Shown piece by piece: positions 36,823 through 45,403 of a stretch of DNA of 64,000 nucleotides (the first letter of the stretch is position 1; each line of letters starts with the position of its first letter). The DNA is from Tamlana sp. I1 (lineage in GTDB: Bacteria > Bacteroidota > Bacteroidia > Flavobacteriales > Flavobacteriaceae): positions 124,001-188,000 of the forward strand of contig NZ_JACLAF010000005.1 of assembly GCF_015355625.1 (NCBI RefSeq), given 5' to 3'. The notes under the pieces are model-generated. The model did no database searches. It was not told where the DNA came from and saw only the letters and a list, made by a program, of their open reading frames with translations. Made by a program: the position numbers and the translations under genes.

Positions 36823-37989
36823 GTGAGCAATAAGAAATTTGAAACATTAGCAATTAGAACACAGGTAGAAACGTCTCAGTTTTCGGAACATTCGGTGCCG
36901 TTGTATTTAACATCGGGCTTCGTTTTTGATGATGCCGAGGAAATGAGAGCCTCGTTTGCCGAAGAAAAACAACGCGATTTATACAGCCGTTACAGCAACC
37001 CAAACGTTAATGAGTTTGTAGATAAAGTGTGTTTAATGGAGGGTGCAGAAGCTGGTTTTGCCTTTGCAAGTGGTATGGCTGCGGTGTTTTCAACATTTGC
37101 CACACTTCTAGATGCGGGCGATCATGTAATATCTTGTAGTTCGGTTTTTGGAGCGACACATGGTTTGTTTACTAAATATTTTCCGAAGTGGAATATTGAG
37201 TGTTCATATTTTAATGTGAATGAAGTCGATAAGATTGAGAGCTTAATTCAGCCAAACACCAAATTTATTTATGCTGAAACACCTACTAATCCGGGGGTTG
37301 ATGTTTTAGATTTAGATTTACTAAGCGCGATATGTAAAAAACACAATTTACTTTTAGTGATTGATAACTGTTTTGCGACGCCTTATTTGCAAAATCCAAT
37401 AAAACATGGCGCCGATTTAGTAATTCATTCAGCCACAAAATTAATGGACGGCCAGGGGCGTGTACTTGGTGGTGTTACGGTTGGGAAAAAGGAGTTGATT
37501 CGTGAAATTTATTTGTTTTCAAGACTTACAGGACCTGCTATGAGCGCATTTAACGCTTGGGTGTTATCAAAATCTTTAGAAACTTTAGCGGTTAGAACCG
37601 ATAGACATTGTGAGAGCGCTTTTAAATTAGCGACTTATTTGGAGGCGCACCCTAAAGTGAAATGGGTTAAGTATCCTTTCTTGAAATCGCATCCGCAATA
37701 CGAGGTGGCTAAAAAACAGATGAAATTGGGCGGAAATATTATCGCTTTTGAAGTTGAAGGCGGTATTGAAGGTGGAAGAGCCTTTTTTGATGCCATAAAA
37801 ATGTGTTCGTTATCGGCTAATTTAGGGGATACAAGAACCATTGTAACACATCCTGCAAGTACCACACACGCCAAAGTAGAGCCAGAAGTTAAGGCTGCTG
37901 CTGGGATTACAGATGGAATGGTGCGAATTTCGGTAGGTTTAGAGCATGTAGATGATATTATTGCCGATTTAGAACAAGCCTTAGCTTAG
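36823..37989 (+). CDS. metZ: Trans-sulfuration family PLP enzyme, O-succinyl/acetylhomoserine sulfhydrylase-like
   Basis: A 388-residue member of the same PLP family as metY but of the shorter MetB/MetZ type. YSRYSNPNVNEF (about residue 54), FAFASGMAAVFSTF, SSVFGATHGLF (about 107) and the PLP lysine in IHSATKLMDGQG (about 206) are visible. It starts with GTG at 36823; an ATG upstream at 36804 reads into a stop. It is the last gene of the SAM-I methionine operon, probably making homocysteine directly from an O-acylhomoserine. Cystathionine synthase or lyase activity cannot be excluded. Confidence 0.87.
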   Translation: MSNKKFETLAIRTQVETSQFSEHSVPLYLTSGFVFDDAEEMRASFAEEKQRDLYSRYSNPNVNEFVDKVCLMEGAEAGFAFASGMAAVFSTFATLLDAGDHVISCSSVFGATHGLFTKYFPKWNIECSYFNVNEVDKIESLIQPNTKFIYAETPTNPGVDVLDLDLLSAICKKHNLLLVIDNCFATPYLQNPIKHGADLVIHSATKLMDGQGRVLGGVTVGKKELIREIYLFSRLTGPAMSAFNAWVLSKSLETLAVRTDRHCESAFKLATYLEAHPKVKWVKYPFLKSHPQYEVAKKQMKLGGNIIAFEVEGGIEGGRAFFDAIKMCSLSANLGDTRTIVTHPASTTHAKVEPEVKAAAGITDGMVRISVGLEHVDDIIADLEQALA

Positions 37990-38010
37990 TAATTTAACAA
38001 AAGACTTTAA

Positions 38011-38039
38011 TTGGTTAACCAATTATTCCGTAATTTTGC
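38011..38039 (+). promoter_or_regulatory. Alginate lyase promoter with overlapping palindrome
   Basis: TTG (38011-38013), 17 bases, then TAATTTTG (38031-38038), an excellent Bacteroidetes promoter. The -33 region is embedded in the perfect 12-bp palindrome TTGGTTAACCAA (38011-38022), a candidate operator. Confidence 0.7.
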
Positions 38040-38040
38040 G

Positions 38041-38070
38041 GCGCTTTTATTCTAACTATAAAAGCGCTTT
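38041..38070 (+). terminator. Perfect hairpin between metZ and alginate lyase
   Basis: GCGCTTTTAT (38041-38050) and ATAAAAGCGC (38058-38067) form a 10-bp stem, followed by TTTATTATG. It may end the methionine operon. If transcription starts from the promoter just upstream, it would instead sit at the very 5' end of the lyase mRNA. Confidence 0.55.
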
Positions 38071-38073
38071 ATT

Positions 38074-39063
38074 ATGAAGAAAAAATCTTTTATACTAGTA
38101 GTATTTGTTTTGTTTTTTGGATTGTTTAGTTGCAGTTCAAACGAAGATATTCATGAGGATAATCAGGATGAAAAACCTGTAGTTCCAGACGAGGAAGAAG
38201 ATGAAGTTCCAGATGTTGATGATGAGCCAGACGATGCGATTTTTCCTGATTTTGATTTATCTACTTGGAATTTAAGTATCCCAGAAGATAAAGGTGATGG
38301 CACTGCACTTACCATTACGGTTGCAGAGTTAAACAATAATTATCAAAACAGTAAATATTTTTATCCGAGTACCGATGGCGGGATGGTTTTTAAATGTCCT
38401 ATTGATGGCGCTAAAACATCATTAAACACTTCATATACACGTGTTGAATTTCGTGAAATGTTAAGAGGAACAAACACGAGTATAAAAACCCAAGGGGTTA
38501 ATAAAAACAATTGGGTTTTTGGTACAGCACCCGAAGCAGATAAAAAAGCTGCCTTTGGTTACGATGGCGAAATGCGTGCTACCTTAGCTGTAAATCATGT
38601 AACTACTACAGGAGATAATGGTCAAGTAGGGCGTGTAATTGTAGGGCAGATTCATGCTAATGATGATGAGCCTGTTCGTATTTATTATAGAAAATTACCA
38701 AATAACACATTGGGTTCTATCTATTTTGCTCACGAACCTACCGATGGCAATGGTAGCGAACAGTGGCACGAAATGATTGGGTCTAGAAGTAATAGTGCAT
38801 CAAACCCGTCTAATGGGATTGCGCTTAACGAAAAGTTTAGCTACATCATTCATGTTGAAGGCGATGCTTTAACGGTAACCATTTCTAGAGAAGGGAAAGC
38901 CGATGTGGTTAAAACGGTAAATATGCAAAGTAGCGGATTTAACGTTAGCGGCCAATACATGTATTTTAAAGCTGGCGTATACAATCAAAATAATTCTGGT
39001 AATGCAGATGATTATGTACAAGCTACTTTTTATGCTTTAGAAAAATCGCATACTACTTATTAG
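38074..39063 (+). CDS. Alginate lyase, PL7 family lipoprotein
   Basis: Predicted surface or periplasmic lipoprotein that cleaves alginate by beta-elimination. Lipobox FSCSS (Cys about 20) is followed by an acidic Asp/Glu linker to about residue 60. The PL7 jelly-roll domain then carries YTRVEFREML (about 131, the RxELRE-type motif), VIVGQIHA (about 190, QIH motif) and YFKAGVYNQ (about 306, YFKAGxYxQ). All three catalytic-site motifs are present. It stands alone with its own promoter, without SusC/SusD neighbours. Confidence 0.92.
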   Translation: MKKKSFILVVFVLFFGLFSCSSNEDIHEDNQDEKPVVPDEEEDEVPDVDDEPDDAIFPDFDLSTWNLSIPEDKGDGTALTITVAELNNNYQNSKYFYPSTDGGMVFKCPIDGAKTSLNTSYTRVEFREMLRGTNTSIKTQGVNKNNWVFGTAPEADKKAAFGYDGEMRATLAVNHVTTTGDNGQVGRVIVGQIHANDDEPVRIYYRKLPNNTLGSIYFAHEPTDGNGSEQWHEMIGSRSNSASNPSNGIALNEKFSYIIHVEGDALTVTISREGKADVVKTVNMQSSGFNVSGQYMYFKAGVYNQNNSGNADDYVQATFYALEKSHTTY

Positions 39064-39125
39064 TTCAAAATTCTATTATAGGTTTGGTATTTTATTCATA
39101 AATAATGACCTGTTTATAATTTATT

Positions 39126-39161
39126 AAAACATCATGAGGATATTTTCCATGATGTTTTTTT
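39126..39161 (+). terminator. Terminator of the alginate lyase gene
   Basis: AAAACATCATG (39126-39136) and CATGATGTTTT (39148-39158) form an 11-bp stem with further T after it. Confidence 0.85.
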
Positions 39162-39196
39162 ATTTATAAGATGTTTAAAATATCTATCTTAGCACC

Positions 39197-39616
39197 ATGC
39201 TATCTAAGAAAACCAAATACGGATTAAAGGCCCTTACGTTTATTGCGAGAAGCGAGGGTGATACGCCTTTACAGGTTGGCGAAATCGCTAAAAGTGAGCA
39301 AATTCCGCAGAAATTTTTAGAAAGTATTCTATTAACACTTAGAAAATCTGGCATTTTAGGCTCGAAAAAAGGCAAACACGGTGGTTATTATTTAAGACAA
39401 GATCCTTCGGAAATTAAAATGACCGAGGTAATGCGTGTTTTGGAAGGGCCAATTGCTATGGTACCTTGTGTGAGTTTAAACTACTACGAAAAGTGCGACG
39501 ATTGTGTTGATGAAAACTTATGCAGTGTGAATAAATTGATGCTTCAGGTTCGTGATAGTACACTTAATGTCTTCAGAAATACCACTTTAGCAGATTTGTC
39601 GCATACCGATTTATAA
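39197..39616 (+). CDS. Rrf2-family transcriptional regulator
   Basis: A 139-residue winged-helix regulator. The N-terminus MLSKKTKYGLKALTFIARSE and the recognition region QIPQKFLESILLTLRKSGIL, GSKKGKHGGYYL are typical of Rrf2/CymR/IscR proteins. The C-terminal half has four cysteines (VPCVS, KCDDCVDENLC) that could bind a cluster or sense thiols. It sits just before the sulfate assimilation operon and probably controls it, by analogy with CymR-like regulators of cysteine metabolism. Confidence 0.88.
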   Translation: MLSKKTKYGLKALTFIARSEGDTPLQVGEIAKSEQIPQKFLESILLTLRKSGILGSKKGKHGGYYLRQDPSEIKMTEVMRVLEGPIAMVPCVSLNYYEKCDDCVDENLCSVNKLMLQVRDSTLNVFRNTTLADLSHTDL

Positions 39617-39727
39617 GAATTTCTTAAAATAAATCCAGATTTAATCGTTTTTTTCAACTTTCATCTTCAAAATAATTCAATATCCTAAAAAATTAGAGAT
39701 TATTCTTTTTTATGTTATAAAATGTAT

Positions 39728-39735
39728 TACTTTTG
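39728..39735 (+). promoter_or_regulatory. Promoter of the sulfate assimilation operon
   Basis: TACTTTTG is a perfect TAnnTTTG -7 element, placing the start near 39741. No clear -33 TTG is seen, which may point to activator dependence. Confidence 0.6.
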
Positions 39736-39736
39736 T

Positions 39737-39760
39737 AATCCCTACTAAATTGATAGGATT
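39737..39760 (+). promoter_or_regulatory. Candidate operator (Rrf2 site) at the cys operon start
   Basis: AATCC...GGATT arms with inner CCTA(N9)TAGG form an imperfect dyad covering the predicted transcription start. The adjacent Rrf2 gene makes it a plausible binding site. Inference from symmetry and position only. Confidence 0.4.
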
Positions 39761-39778
39761 AATATAATACAACGACAA

Positions 39779-40036
39779 ATGATTGCGCAAATGTTAGTAA
39801 AAGATAAAGAAAAGTCTACATACAAAGAAGACAGTGCAAGTGAAAAACCAATTAGAAGCATAGTAAAATCGCTTAGTTGGAGAACTATTGGAACTTTAGA
39901 CACGATTTTAATTTCGTGGTTAGTAACAGGAGAGTTAACTTTGGCTTTTTCGATAGGTTCTATCGAATTAGTTACAAAAATGGTGTTGTACTTTTTCCAC
40001 GAGAGAGTTTGGAATTCTATTAAGTGGGGAAAATAA
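39779..40036 (+). CDS. DUF2061 small membrane protein
   Basis: An 85-residue protein with a charged N-terminus (to about residue 25) and then SIVKSLSWRTIGTLDTILISWLVTGELTLAFSIGSIELVTKMVLYFFHERVWN. The RTIGTLDT and YFFHERVW motifs are those of DUF2061, with two membrane segments. First gene of the cys operon, 12 bases before cysH, so a role in sulfate or sulfite handling is likely but unknown. A second in-frame ATG at 39791 is possible. Confidence 0.8.
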   Translation: MIAQMLVKDKEKSTYKEDSASEKPIRSIVKSLSWRTIGTLDTILISWLVTGELTLAFSIGSIELVTKMVLYFFHERVWNSIKWGK

Positions 40037-40048
40037 ATAGAGATTAAT

Positions 40049-40669
40049 ATGTTTACAGAAAATCAAATACAAGAATTAAACGAAGCTTATAAAGATGCTG
40101 CGCCTAGCGACATCATTAAAAAAGCCTTCGAACTTAATAATGAAGCGGTAGTTACTACAAATTTCAGACCTTACGAAGCTGCTATTTTACACGCTGTAAA
40201 TGCAGTGCAGTCTGAAATTCCTGTAGTTTGGTGCGATACTGGTTATAATACGCCACAAACCTATAAGCATGCCGAGCAAGTTATTAAAGATTTGGCTTTA
40301 AATGTATTTTTATACGTGCCAAAACAAACGGCGGCACATCGCGATGTGGTTATGGGTATTCCAAGTGTTGATGCTCCAGAACACGCTTTGTTTACAGAGC
40401 AAGTAAAACTTGAGCCTTTTACAAGAGCCATGGCAGAGCACAAGCCAAAAGTATGGTTTACAAACTTGCGTCAAGGACAAACCGCATTTAGAAATAGCAT
40501 TGGCATTTTTAGTTTAAGCAAAGATGGCGTTTTAAAAGTGAGTCCGTTTTACTTTTGGTCTGATGAAAAATTAGACGGCTATTTAAAAGAAAACAACTTG
40601 CCAAACGAATTTAAGTATTTCGATCCAACAAAAGCATTAGAAAATAGAGAGTGTGGTTTACACGCTTAA
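40049..40669 (+). CDS. cysH: Phosphoadenosine phosphosulfate reductase-like protein
   Basis: Reduces activated sulfate to sulfite. The C-terminal catalytic motif ECGLHA is present, and VVWCDTGYNTPQTYKHAE corresponds to the DTGYLFPETY motif. No CC...CxxC pair for a 4Fe-4S cluster is seen, which by the usual rule points to PAPS and not APS as substrate. The N-terminal loop reads TTNFRPYEAAILH where E. coli has SSSFGIQAAVSLH, so the clade is divergent. At 206 residues it is shorter than E. coli CysH (244). No APS kinase gene is in the window. Confidence 0.85.
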   Translation: MFTENQIQELNEAYKDAAPSDIIKKAFELNNEAVVTTNFRPYEAAILHAVNAVQSEIPVVWCDTGYNTPQTYKHAEQVIKDLALNVFLYVPKQTAAHRDVVMGIPSVDAPEHALFTEQVKLEPFTRAMAEHKPKVWFTNLRQGQTAFRNSIGIFSLSKDGVLKVSPFYFWSDEKLDGYLKENNLPNEFKYFDPTKALENRECGLHA

Positions 40670-40676
40670 TTTAGTT

Positions 40677-40800
40677 TACAGTTGCGGTTAACAGTAAGCA
40701 GTCACAGTTAACAGTTACAGTGACGATATTAAAAACAATAACAAATAACAAACTCTTAACCCGCCCGAGTAAGAGTTCCCCCTTCGGGGGTTAGGGGGCT
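40677..40800. repeat. Repeat-filled cysH-cysD spacer
   Basis: TTAACAGT-type direct repeats (40677-40725) are followed by a CCGAGTAAGAGTTCCCCC / GGGGGTTAGGGGGC palindromic repeat (40759-40800) of the GGAGG family. Its purine run AGGGGGC ends eight bases before the cysD ATG. Confidence 0.6.
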
Positions 40801-40807
40801 TTTTATT

Positions 40808-41713
40808 ATGAAGAAAGATACATCAAATATCAATTCACTAGAAAACGAAGCGATATACATTATGAGAGAGGTAGCTGCACAGTTTGAAAAGCCTGTGTTG
40901 TTATTTTCTGGAGGAAAAGATTCAATTACTTTGGTAAGATTAGCTGTAAAAGCATTTTATCCTGCAAAAGTACCTTTTCCATTAATGCATATCGATACAG
41001 GGCATAACTTTCCAGAAACCATCGAATTTAGAGATCGTTTATGTGAAGAATTAGGCTTAGAATTGATAGTAAGAAATGTTCAAGATTCTATTGATGAAGG
41101 TAAAGTAAAAGAAGAATCTGGTCGTTATGCGAGTAGAAACATGTTGCAAACAACCACACTTCTTGATGCTATTGAAGAATTTAAATTTGATGCTTGTATA
41201 GGTGGTGCGCGTCGTGATGAAGAAAAAGCACGTGCTAAAGAACGTATTTTTTCTGTTCGTGATGATTTCGGACAATGGGATGAAAAGAACCAACGTCCTG
41301 AATTATTCGATATGTTAAATGGTGATATCGAGCATGGTCAAAATGTTCGTGTATTCCCAATTTCAAACTGGACAGAGTTAGATGTTTGGTCGTATATCGA
41401 AAAGGAAAACATTGAAATTCCTTCAATCTATTTCGCTCACAAACGTAAAGTATTCTTAAGAGACGGTATGATTTGGTCTGCTGAAGATGAAGTGGTTTAC
41501 AGAGATGACCATGAAGAAGTGATTGAAGAAATGGTACGTTTTAGAACTGTGGGTGATATGAGTTGTACAGCCGCTGTTTTATCAGAAGCATCAACCATTA
41601 CCAAAGTTGTTGAGGAAATTAGAGATTCAACAATTTCAGAACGTGGTGCTCGTATCGATGATAAAAGATCGGAAGCAGCCATGGAGAAACGTAAACAACA
41701 GGGGTATTTTTAG
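40808..41713 (+). CDS. cysD: Sulfate adenylyltransferase subunit 2
   Basis: Catalytic subunit of ATP sulfurylase, which makes APS with CysN. The PP-loop FSGGKDSITLVRLA (about residue 31) is diagnostic. HIDTGHNFPETIEFRD, CIGGARRDEEKARAKERIFS (about 134) and the C-terminal GDMSCTAAVLSEASTI follow. 301 residues, standard length. The start has an ectopic G-rich stretch from the upstream repeat. Confidence 0.96.
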   Translation: MKKDTSNINSLENEAIYIMREVAAQFEKPVLLFSGGKDSITLVRLAVKAFYPAKVPFPLMHIDTGHNFPETIEFRDRLCEELGLELIVRNVQDSIDEGKVKEESGRYASRNMLQTTTLLDAIEEFKFDACIGGARRDEEKARAKERIFSVRDDFGQWDEKNQRPELFDMLNGDIEHGQNVRVFPISNWTELDVWSYIEKENIEIPSIYFAHKRKVFLRDGMIWSAEDEVVYRDDHEEVIEEMVRFRTVGDMSCTAAVLSEASTITKVVEEIRDSTISERGARIDDKRSEAAMEKRKQQGYF

Positions 41714-41740
41714 AAATTTGCCTTTGCAAATTTCGCTCTA

Positions 41741-41836
41741 AGCTTTTGGCAATTGGCCTTTAGCAAAATTAAAAAGAATTTATAATAGGTTATGGTAGCT
41801 AGCCAAAAGCTAAAAACCAATAACCAACAGCCAAAA
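41741..41836. repeat. Inverted AT-rich repeat in the cysD-cysN spacer
   Basis: GCTTTTGGCAATTGGCCTTTAGC on the left and AGCTAGCCAAAAGC plus AAAAACCAATAACCAACAGCC on the right. The right part is the same family as the repeats flanking the four-helix-bundle gene at 51128 and 51679. Confidence 0.5.
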
Positions 41837-41840
41837 TAAA

Positions 41841-43088
41841 ATGGAAGTATTAAAAATTGCAACAGCAGGAAGTGTAGATGATGGGAAAAGTACCTTAATC
41901 GGACGTATTCTTTACGATACAAAATCATTAACAACAGATAAGTTAGAAGCTATTGAAAAAACAAGTAAACAACGTGGATACGATTACTTAGATTTTTCAT
42001 TAGCTACAGATGGTTTAGTTGCAGAAAGAGAGCAAGGTATTACCATTGATGTAGCTCATATTTATTTTTCAACTAAAAAGAAAAGTTATATCATCGCCGA
42101 TACACCGGGTCACGTAGAATATACACGTAACATGGTAACTGGTGCTTCAACATCGCAAGCGTCTATCATCTTAATCGATGCTAGAAAAGGGGTGATCGAG
42201 CAAACAAACCGTCACTTTTTTATCAATAACTTATTACGTATTAAAGACGTGGTAGTAGCGATAAACAAGATGGATTTAGTTGATTATTCGGAAGAAACTT
42301 ATAATAAAATTAAAGCAGATTTTTCAGAATTAATGAGCAAGCGTGATTATCAAGATCAAAAAATCACGTTCATTCCTGTAAGTGCTTTAAAAGGAGATAA
42401 TGTTGTAAACAAAACCGATAAAATGCCTTGGTATAAAGGAGAGGCTTTATTGGAGCATTTAGAGCAATTAGATAAAAAAGATATTTACAACGTTGGTACG
42501 CCGCGTTTCCCAGTGCAGTATGTAATCCGTCCTAAAACTGAAGATTTTCACGATTTTAGAGGCTATGCTGGAAAAGTTTACGGAGGGAATTTAAGCGTTG
42601 GAGATGATATTGTGGTACTTCCATCACAAACGAAATCGAAGATTAAAGATATTTATTTCTACGATGAAAAGTACGAAACAGCTTCAAGACGTTCTTCGGT
42701 AACCATTACTTTAGAGAACGATATTAATGTAAGTCGTGGCGATATGATTGTAAAAGCAGACGATCTTCCAGTTATCGACAAGCAATTTACAGCTAACGTA
42801 TGTTGGATGGATGCGACTAACTTAACAGCTGGAGGTAAGTATATTGTGCAACACGGTGTTAATAAAGTATTGGCTAAAGTAGATAAGATTAACCATAAAA
42901 TTCACCCAGATTATTCAGGGATTGAAGAAGGTGCAACCTCTTTAGGCGTAAACGATATTGCATCGGTAAGCTTTAAATTAAACAAACCAATTTTTTACGA
43001 TCAGTTTAAAAACCACCGTACTAATGGGTCTTTCATTTTAATCGACCCACAGACTAATAATACGGTAGGCGCTGGATTTATCCAGTAA
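41841..43088 (+). CDS. cysN: Sulfate adenylyltransferase subunit 1 (GTPase)
   Basis: Regulatory GTPase of ATP sulfurylase. EF-Tu-like G motifs: G1 AGSVDDGKSTLIGR (residue 9), REQGITIDVAHIYF (G2, about 61), DTPGHVEYTRNMVTGAS (G3, about 88) and NKMD (G4, about 145). Two beta-barrel domains follow. At 415 residues it ends without a C-terminal APS kinase (CysC) domain, so APS kinase must be elsewhere if CysH uses PAPS. Confidence 0.95.
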   Translation: MEVLKIATAGSVDDGKSTLIGRILYDTKSLTTDKLEAIEKTSKQRGYDYLDFSLATDGLVAEREQGITIDVAHIYFSTKKKSYIIADTPGHVEYTRNMVTGASTSQASIILIDARKGVIEQTNRHFFINNLLRIKDVVVAINKMDLVDYSEETYNKIKADFSELMSKRDYQDQKITFIPVSALKGDNVVNKTDKMPWYKGEALLEHLEQLDKKDIYNVGTPRFPVQYVIRPKTEDFHDFRGYAGKVYGGNLSVGDDIVVLPSQTKSKIKDIYFYDEKYETASRRSSVTITLENDINVSRGDMIVKADDLPVIDKQFTANVCWMDATNLTAGGKYIVQHGVNKVLAKVDKINHKIHPDYSGIEEGATSLGVNDIASVSFKLNKPIFYDQFKNHRTNGSFILIDPQTNNTVGAGFIQ

Positions 43089-43215
43089 AGAAAAGCTTCC
43101 TAGCTCCCGAAAGGGAATTAGCTAGGTAGGTAAAACCAAACAGACCAAACAACTTATAAAGTTTAAATATTTTATAAGTATTGAAAAATAAAACCATTAA
43201 CAATATTCTTACTCT

Positions 43216-43280
43216 GCCCGAGTAAGAATCCCTCCCTAAGCCTGCATTGAGCGCAGTCGAAATGGGGAGGTTAGGAGGGG
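43216..43280. repeat. GGAGG-type repeat before the sulfite reductase gene
   Basis: CCCTCCCTAAGCCTGCATTG..GCAGTCGAAATGGGGAGGTTAGG is the reverse complement of the element at 55127-55175, with few differences. The terminal AGGAGGGG (43273-43280) lies seven bases before the downstream ATG. Confidence 0.7.
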
Positions 43281-43287
43281 CTATTGT

Positions 43288-45378
43288 ATGCAAACATTTA
43301 GATCAGAAATAGAGAACCCAATTGTAGAGAAGGATATCATTGAATTAGCTAGAAAAATCGAGCTTTTCAACAATGGTAAAATTGATGAGGAAAAATTTAG
43401 AAGTCTTCGTTTGGCTCGTGGTGTTTACGGTCAGCGTCAAGAAGGCGTACAAATGATTCGTATTAAGATTCCTTACGGAAAACTTAAAAGTAATCAGTTA
43501 CGTAGAATTTCTGAGGTTTCTGATGAATATTCTCGTGGTCGTTTACACATCACAACCCGTCAAGATATTCAAATTCACTATGTGGATTTAAATAGAACTC
43601 CTGAGCTTTGGGCAGAATTAGAAAAAGATGAAGTTACGGTTCGTGAAGCTTGTGGTAACGTGGTAAGAAACGTAACAGCTTCAGAAACGGCTGGAATCGA
43701 TGTTAACGAACCTTTCGATGTATCGCCTTACGCTGATGCTATTTTTAAATTCTTTTTACGTAACCCAATCTGTCAAGAAATGGGACGTAAATTTAAAGTG
43801 TCTTTCTCGTCTACAGACGAAGATACTGGGCTGTCTTACTTACACGATATCGGGTATATCGCTAAAGTGAAAGATGGTGTTCGCGGATTTAAAGTTATGG
43901 TAGCTGGTGGACTTGGGTCACAACCACGTCATGCCGATGTATTGTATGATTTTGTTGAAACCGATAAAATCATTCCAATCATGGAAGGAGTTTTAAGAGT
44001 TTTCGATCGTTTTGGTGAGCGTAAAAGTCGTGCTAAAGCCCGTATGAAATTCTTAGTGAAAGATATCGGTTTAGAGGCTTTCAGAGCATTGATTGATGAA
44101 GAACAAAAAGCGATTGAGTTTAAATCGGTAGCTATTGATGCTGATGCTTATGTACCTTCAAAACCAGTTTCGGTTGAAGCGCCTCAAGTTGACATAAAAG
44201 ACCAAGCGGCATTCGATTTATGGAAATCTACAAACTTAATTCCGCAAAAACAGGAAGGGTATGTAGCGATTGGTATTAAAGTGTTATTAGGTGATTTTTA
44301 TACCGATAAAGCACGTTTATTAGCTGATTTAATTGATAAGTACGCTGCTGGTGAAGTACGTTTAACATTACGTCAAAACATCGTTATTCCTTTTGTTAAG
44401 GAAGATTTAGTACCGTTTTTCTACACCGAATTAGAAAAATTAGGATTCGTAGAAGCGGGATATAATAAAGCGGTAGATATTACAGCTTGTCCTGGAACAG
44501 ATACTTGTAATTTAGGAATTGCGAGTAGTACAGGAATTGCCGATGAATTAGAACGCGTTATCAAAGCAGAATACCCACAATATCTTAAAAACGATGATGT
44601 TGTTATCAAGATTAGTGGTTGTATGAATGCTTGTGGTCAACACAATATGGCCAATATTGGTTTCCAAGGGATGTCGGTTCGTACGCCAGATAAATTAGTT
44701 GCCCCTGCTTTACAAGTGTTACTTGGTGGTGGTAATTTAGGAGATGGTAATGCTACTTTTGCAGATAAAGTGGTGAAAGTACCAAGTAAAAGAGGTCCTG
44801 AAGCTTTAAGAAGAATCTTAAACGATTTTGAAGCCAATGCTAACGGTAAGAAGTTTGTTGAGTATTACAAGGAAACTGGAGATCGTTATTTCTACGATTT
44901 ATTAAATGATTTACAAGATGTGTCTAATTTAACTCCAGAAGATTTTATCGATTGGGGAACACAAGAAGAATACGTTAAGGAAATTGGAGTTGGAGAATGT
45001 GCCGGTGTAGTTATCGATTTAATTGCGACTTTATTCTTAGAAAGTGAAGAAAAAATTGATAATGCTAAAGAATCATTCGATAATAAGGTGTATTCAGGTG
45101 CTATTTATTACGCTTATCAATCGCTAGTTAATTCCGCGAAAGCGTTATTATTAGCCGATAATGCGAAAACAAATACACATGCAGGAATCATTAAAGATTT
45201 TGATGAATTGTTTGTAGCTAGCGGAAAAATTAATTTAGGTGTTTCTTTCTCTGATTTGATATATCAAATCAATAAATTTGCACCCACTGAAGAATTTGCA
45301 ACGAAATACATTGAGAATGCAAATGAGTTTTTACAAAAAGTAAGAGCGTTCAGAAATTCAGAAACGGTTGCTGTATAA
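43288..45378 (+). CDS. sir: Ferredoxin-type sulfite reductase with C-terminal HEPN-like domain
   Basis: Six-electron reduction of sulfite to sulfide with siroheme and a 4Fe-4S cluster. The duplicated NiR/SiR halves span about residues 45-555. TTRQDIQIH (about 92) and the cluster/siroheme cysteines CPGTDTC (about 398) and SGCMNACGQH (about 445) are present. The last 130 residues (from about ECAGVVIDLI, 570) form an extra helical domain resembling HEPN, with AIYYAYQSLVNSAKALLL. Standard SiR is about 570 residues. Electron supply probably comes from the ferredoxin-NADP reductase in the same operon. Confidence 0.93.
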   Translation: MQTFRSEIENPIVEKDIIELARKIELFNNGKIDEEKFRSLRLARGVYGQRQEGVQMIRIKIPYGKLKSNQLRRISEVSDEYSRGRLHITTRQDIQIHYVDLNRTPELWAELEKDEVTVREACGNVVRNVTASETAGIDVNEPFDVSPYADAIFKFFLRNPICQEMGRKFKVSFSSTDEDTGLSYLHDIGYIAKVKDGVRGFKVMVAGGLGSQPRHADVLYDFVETDKIIPIMEGVLRVFDRFGERKSRAKARMKFLVKDIGLEAFRALIDEEQKAIEFKSVAIDADAYVPSKPVSVEAPQVDIKDQAAFDLWKSTNLIPQKQEGYVAIGIKVLLGDFYTDKARLLADLIDKYAAGEVRLTLRQNIVIPFVKEDLVPFFYTELEKLGFVEAGYNKAVDITACPGTDTCNLGIASSTGIADELERVIKAEYPQYLKNDDVVIKISGCMNACGQHNMANIGFQGMSVRTPDKLVAPALQVLLGGGNLGDGNATFADKVVKVPSKRGPEALRRILNDFEANANGKKFVEYYKETGDRYFYDLLNDLQDVSNLTPEDFIDWGTQEEYVKEIGVGECAGVVIDLIATLFLESEEKIDNAKESFDNKVYSGAIYYAYQSLVNSAKALLLADNAKTNTHAGIIKDFDELFVASGKINLGVSFSDLIYQINKFAPTEEFATKYIENANEFLQKVRAFRNSETVAV

Positions 45379-45403
45379 TTATATAGCAGGATAAAAAATA
45401 AGA

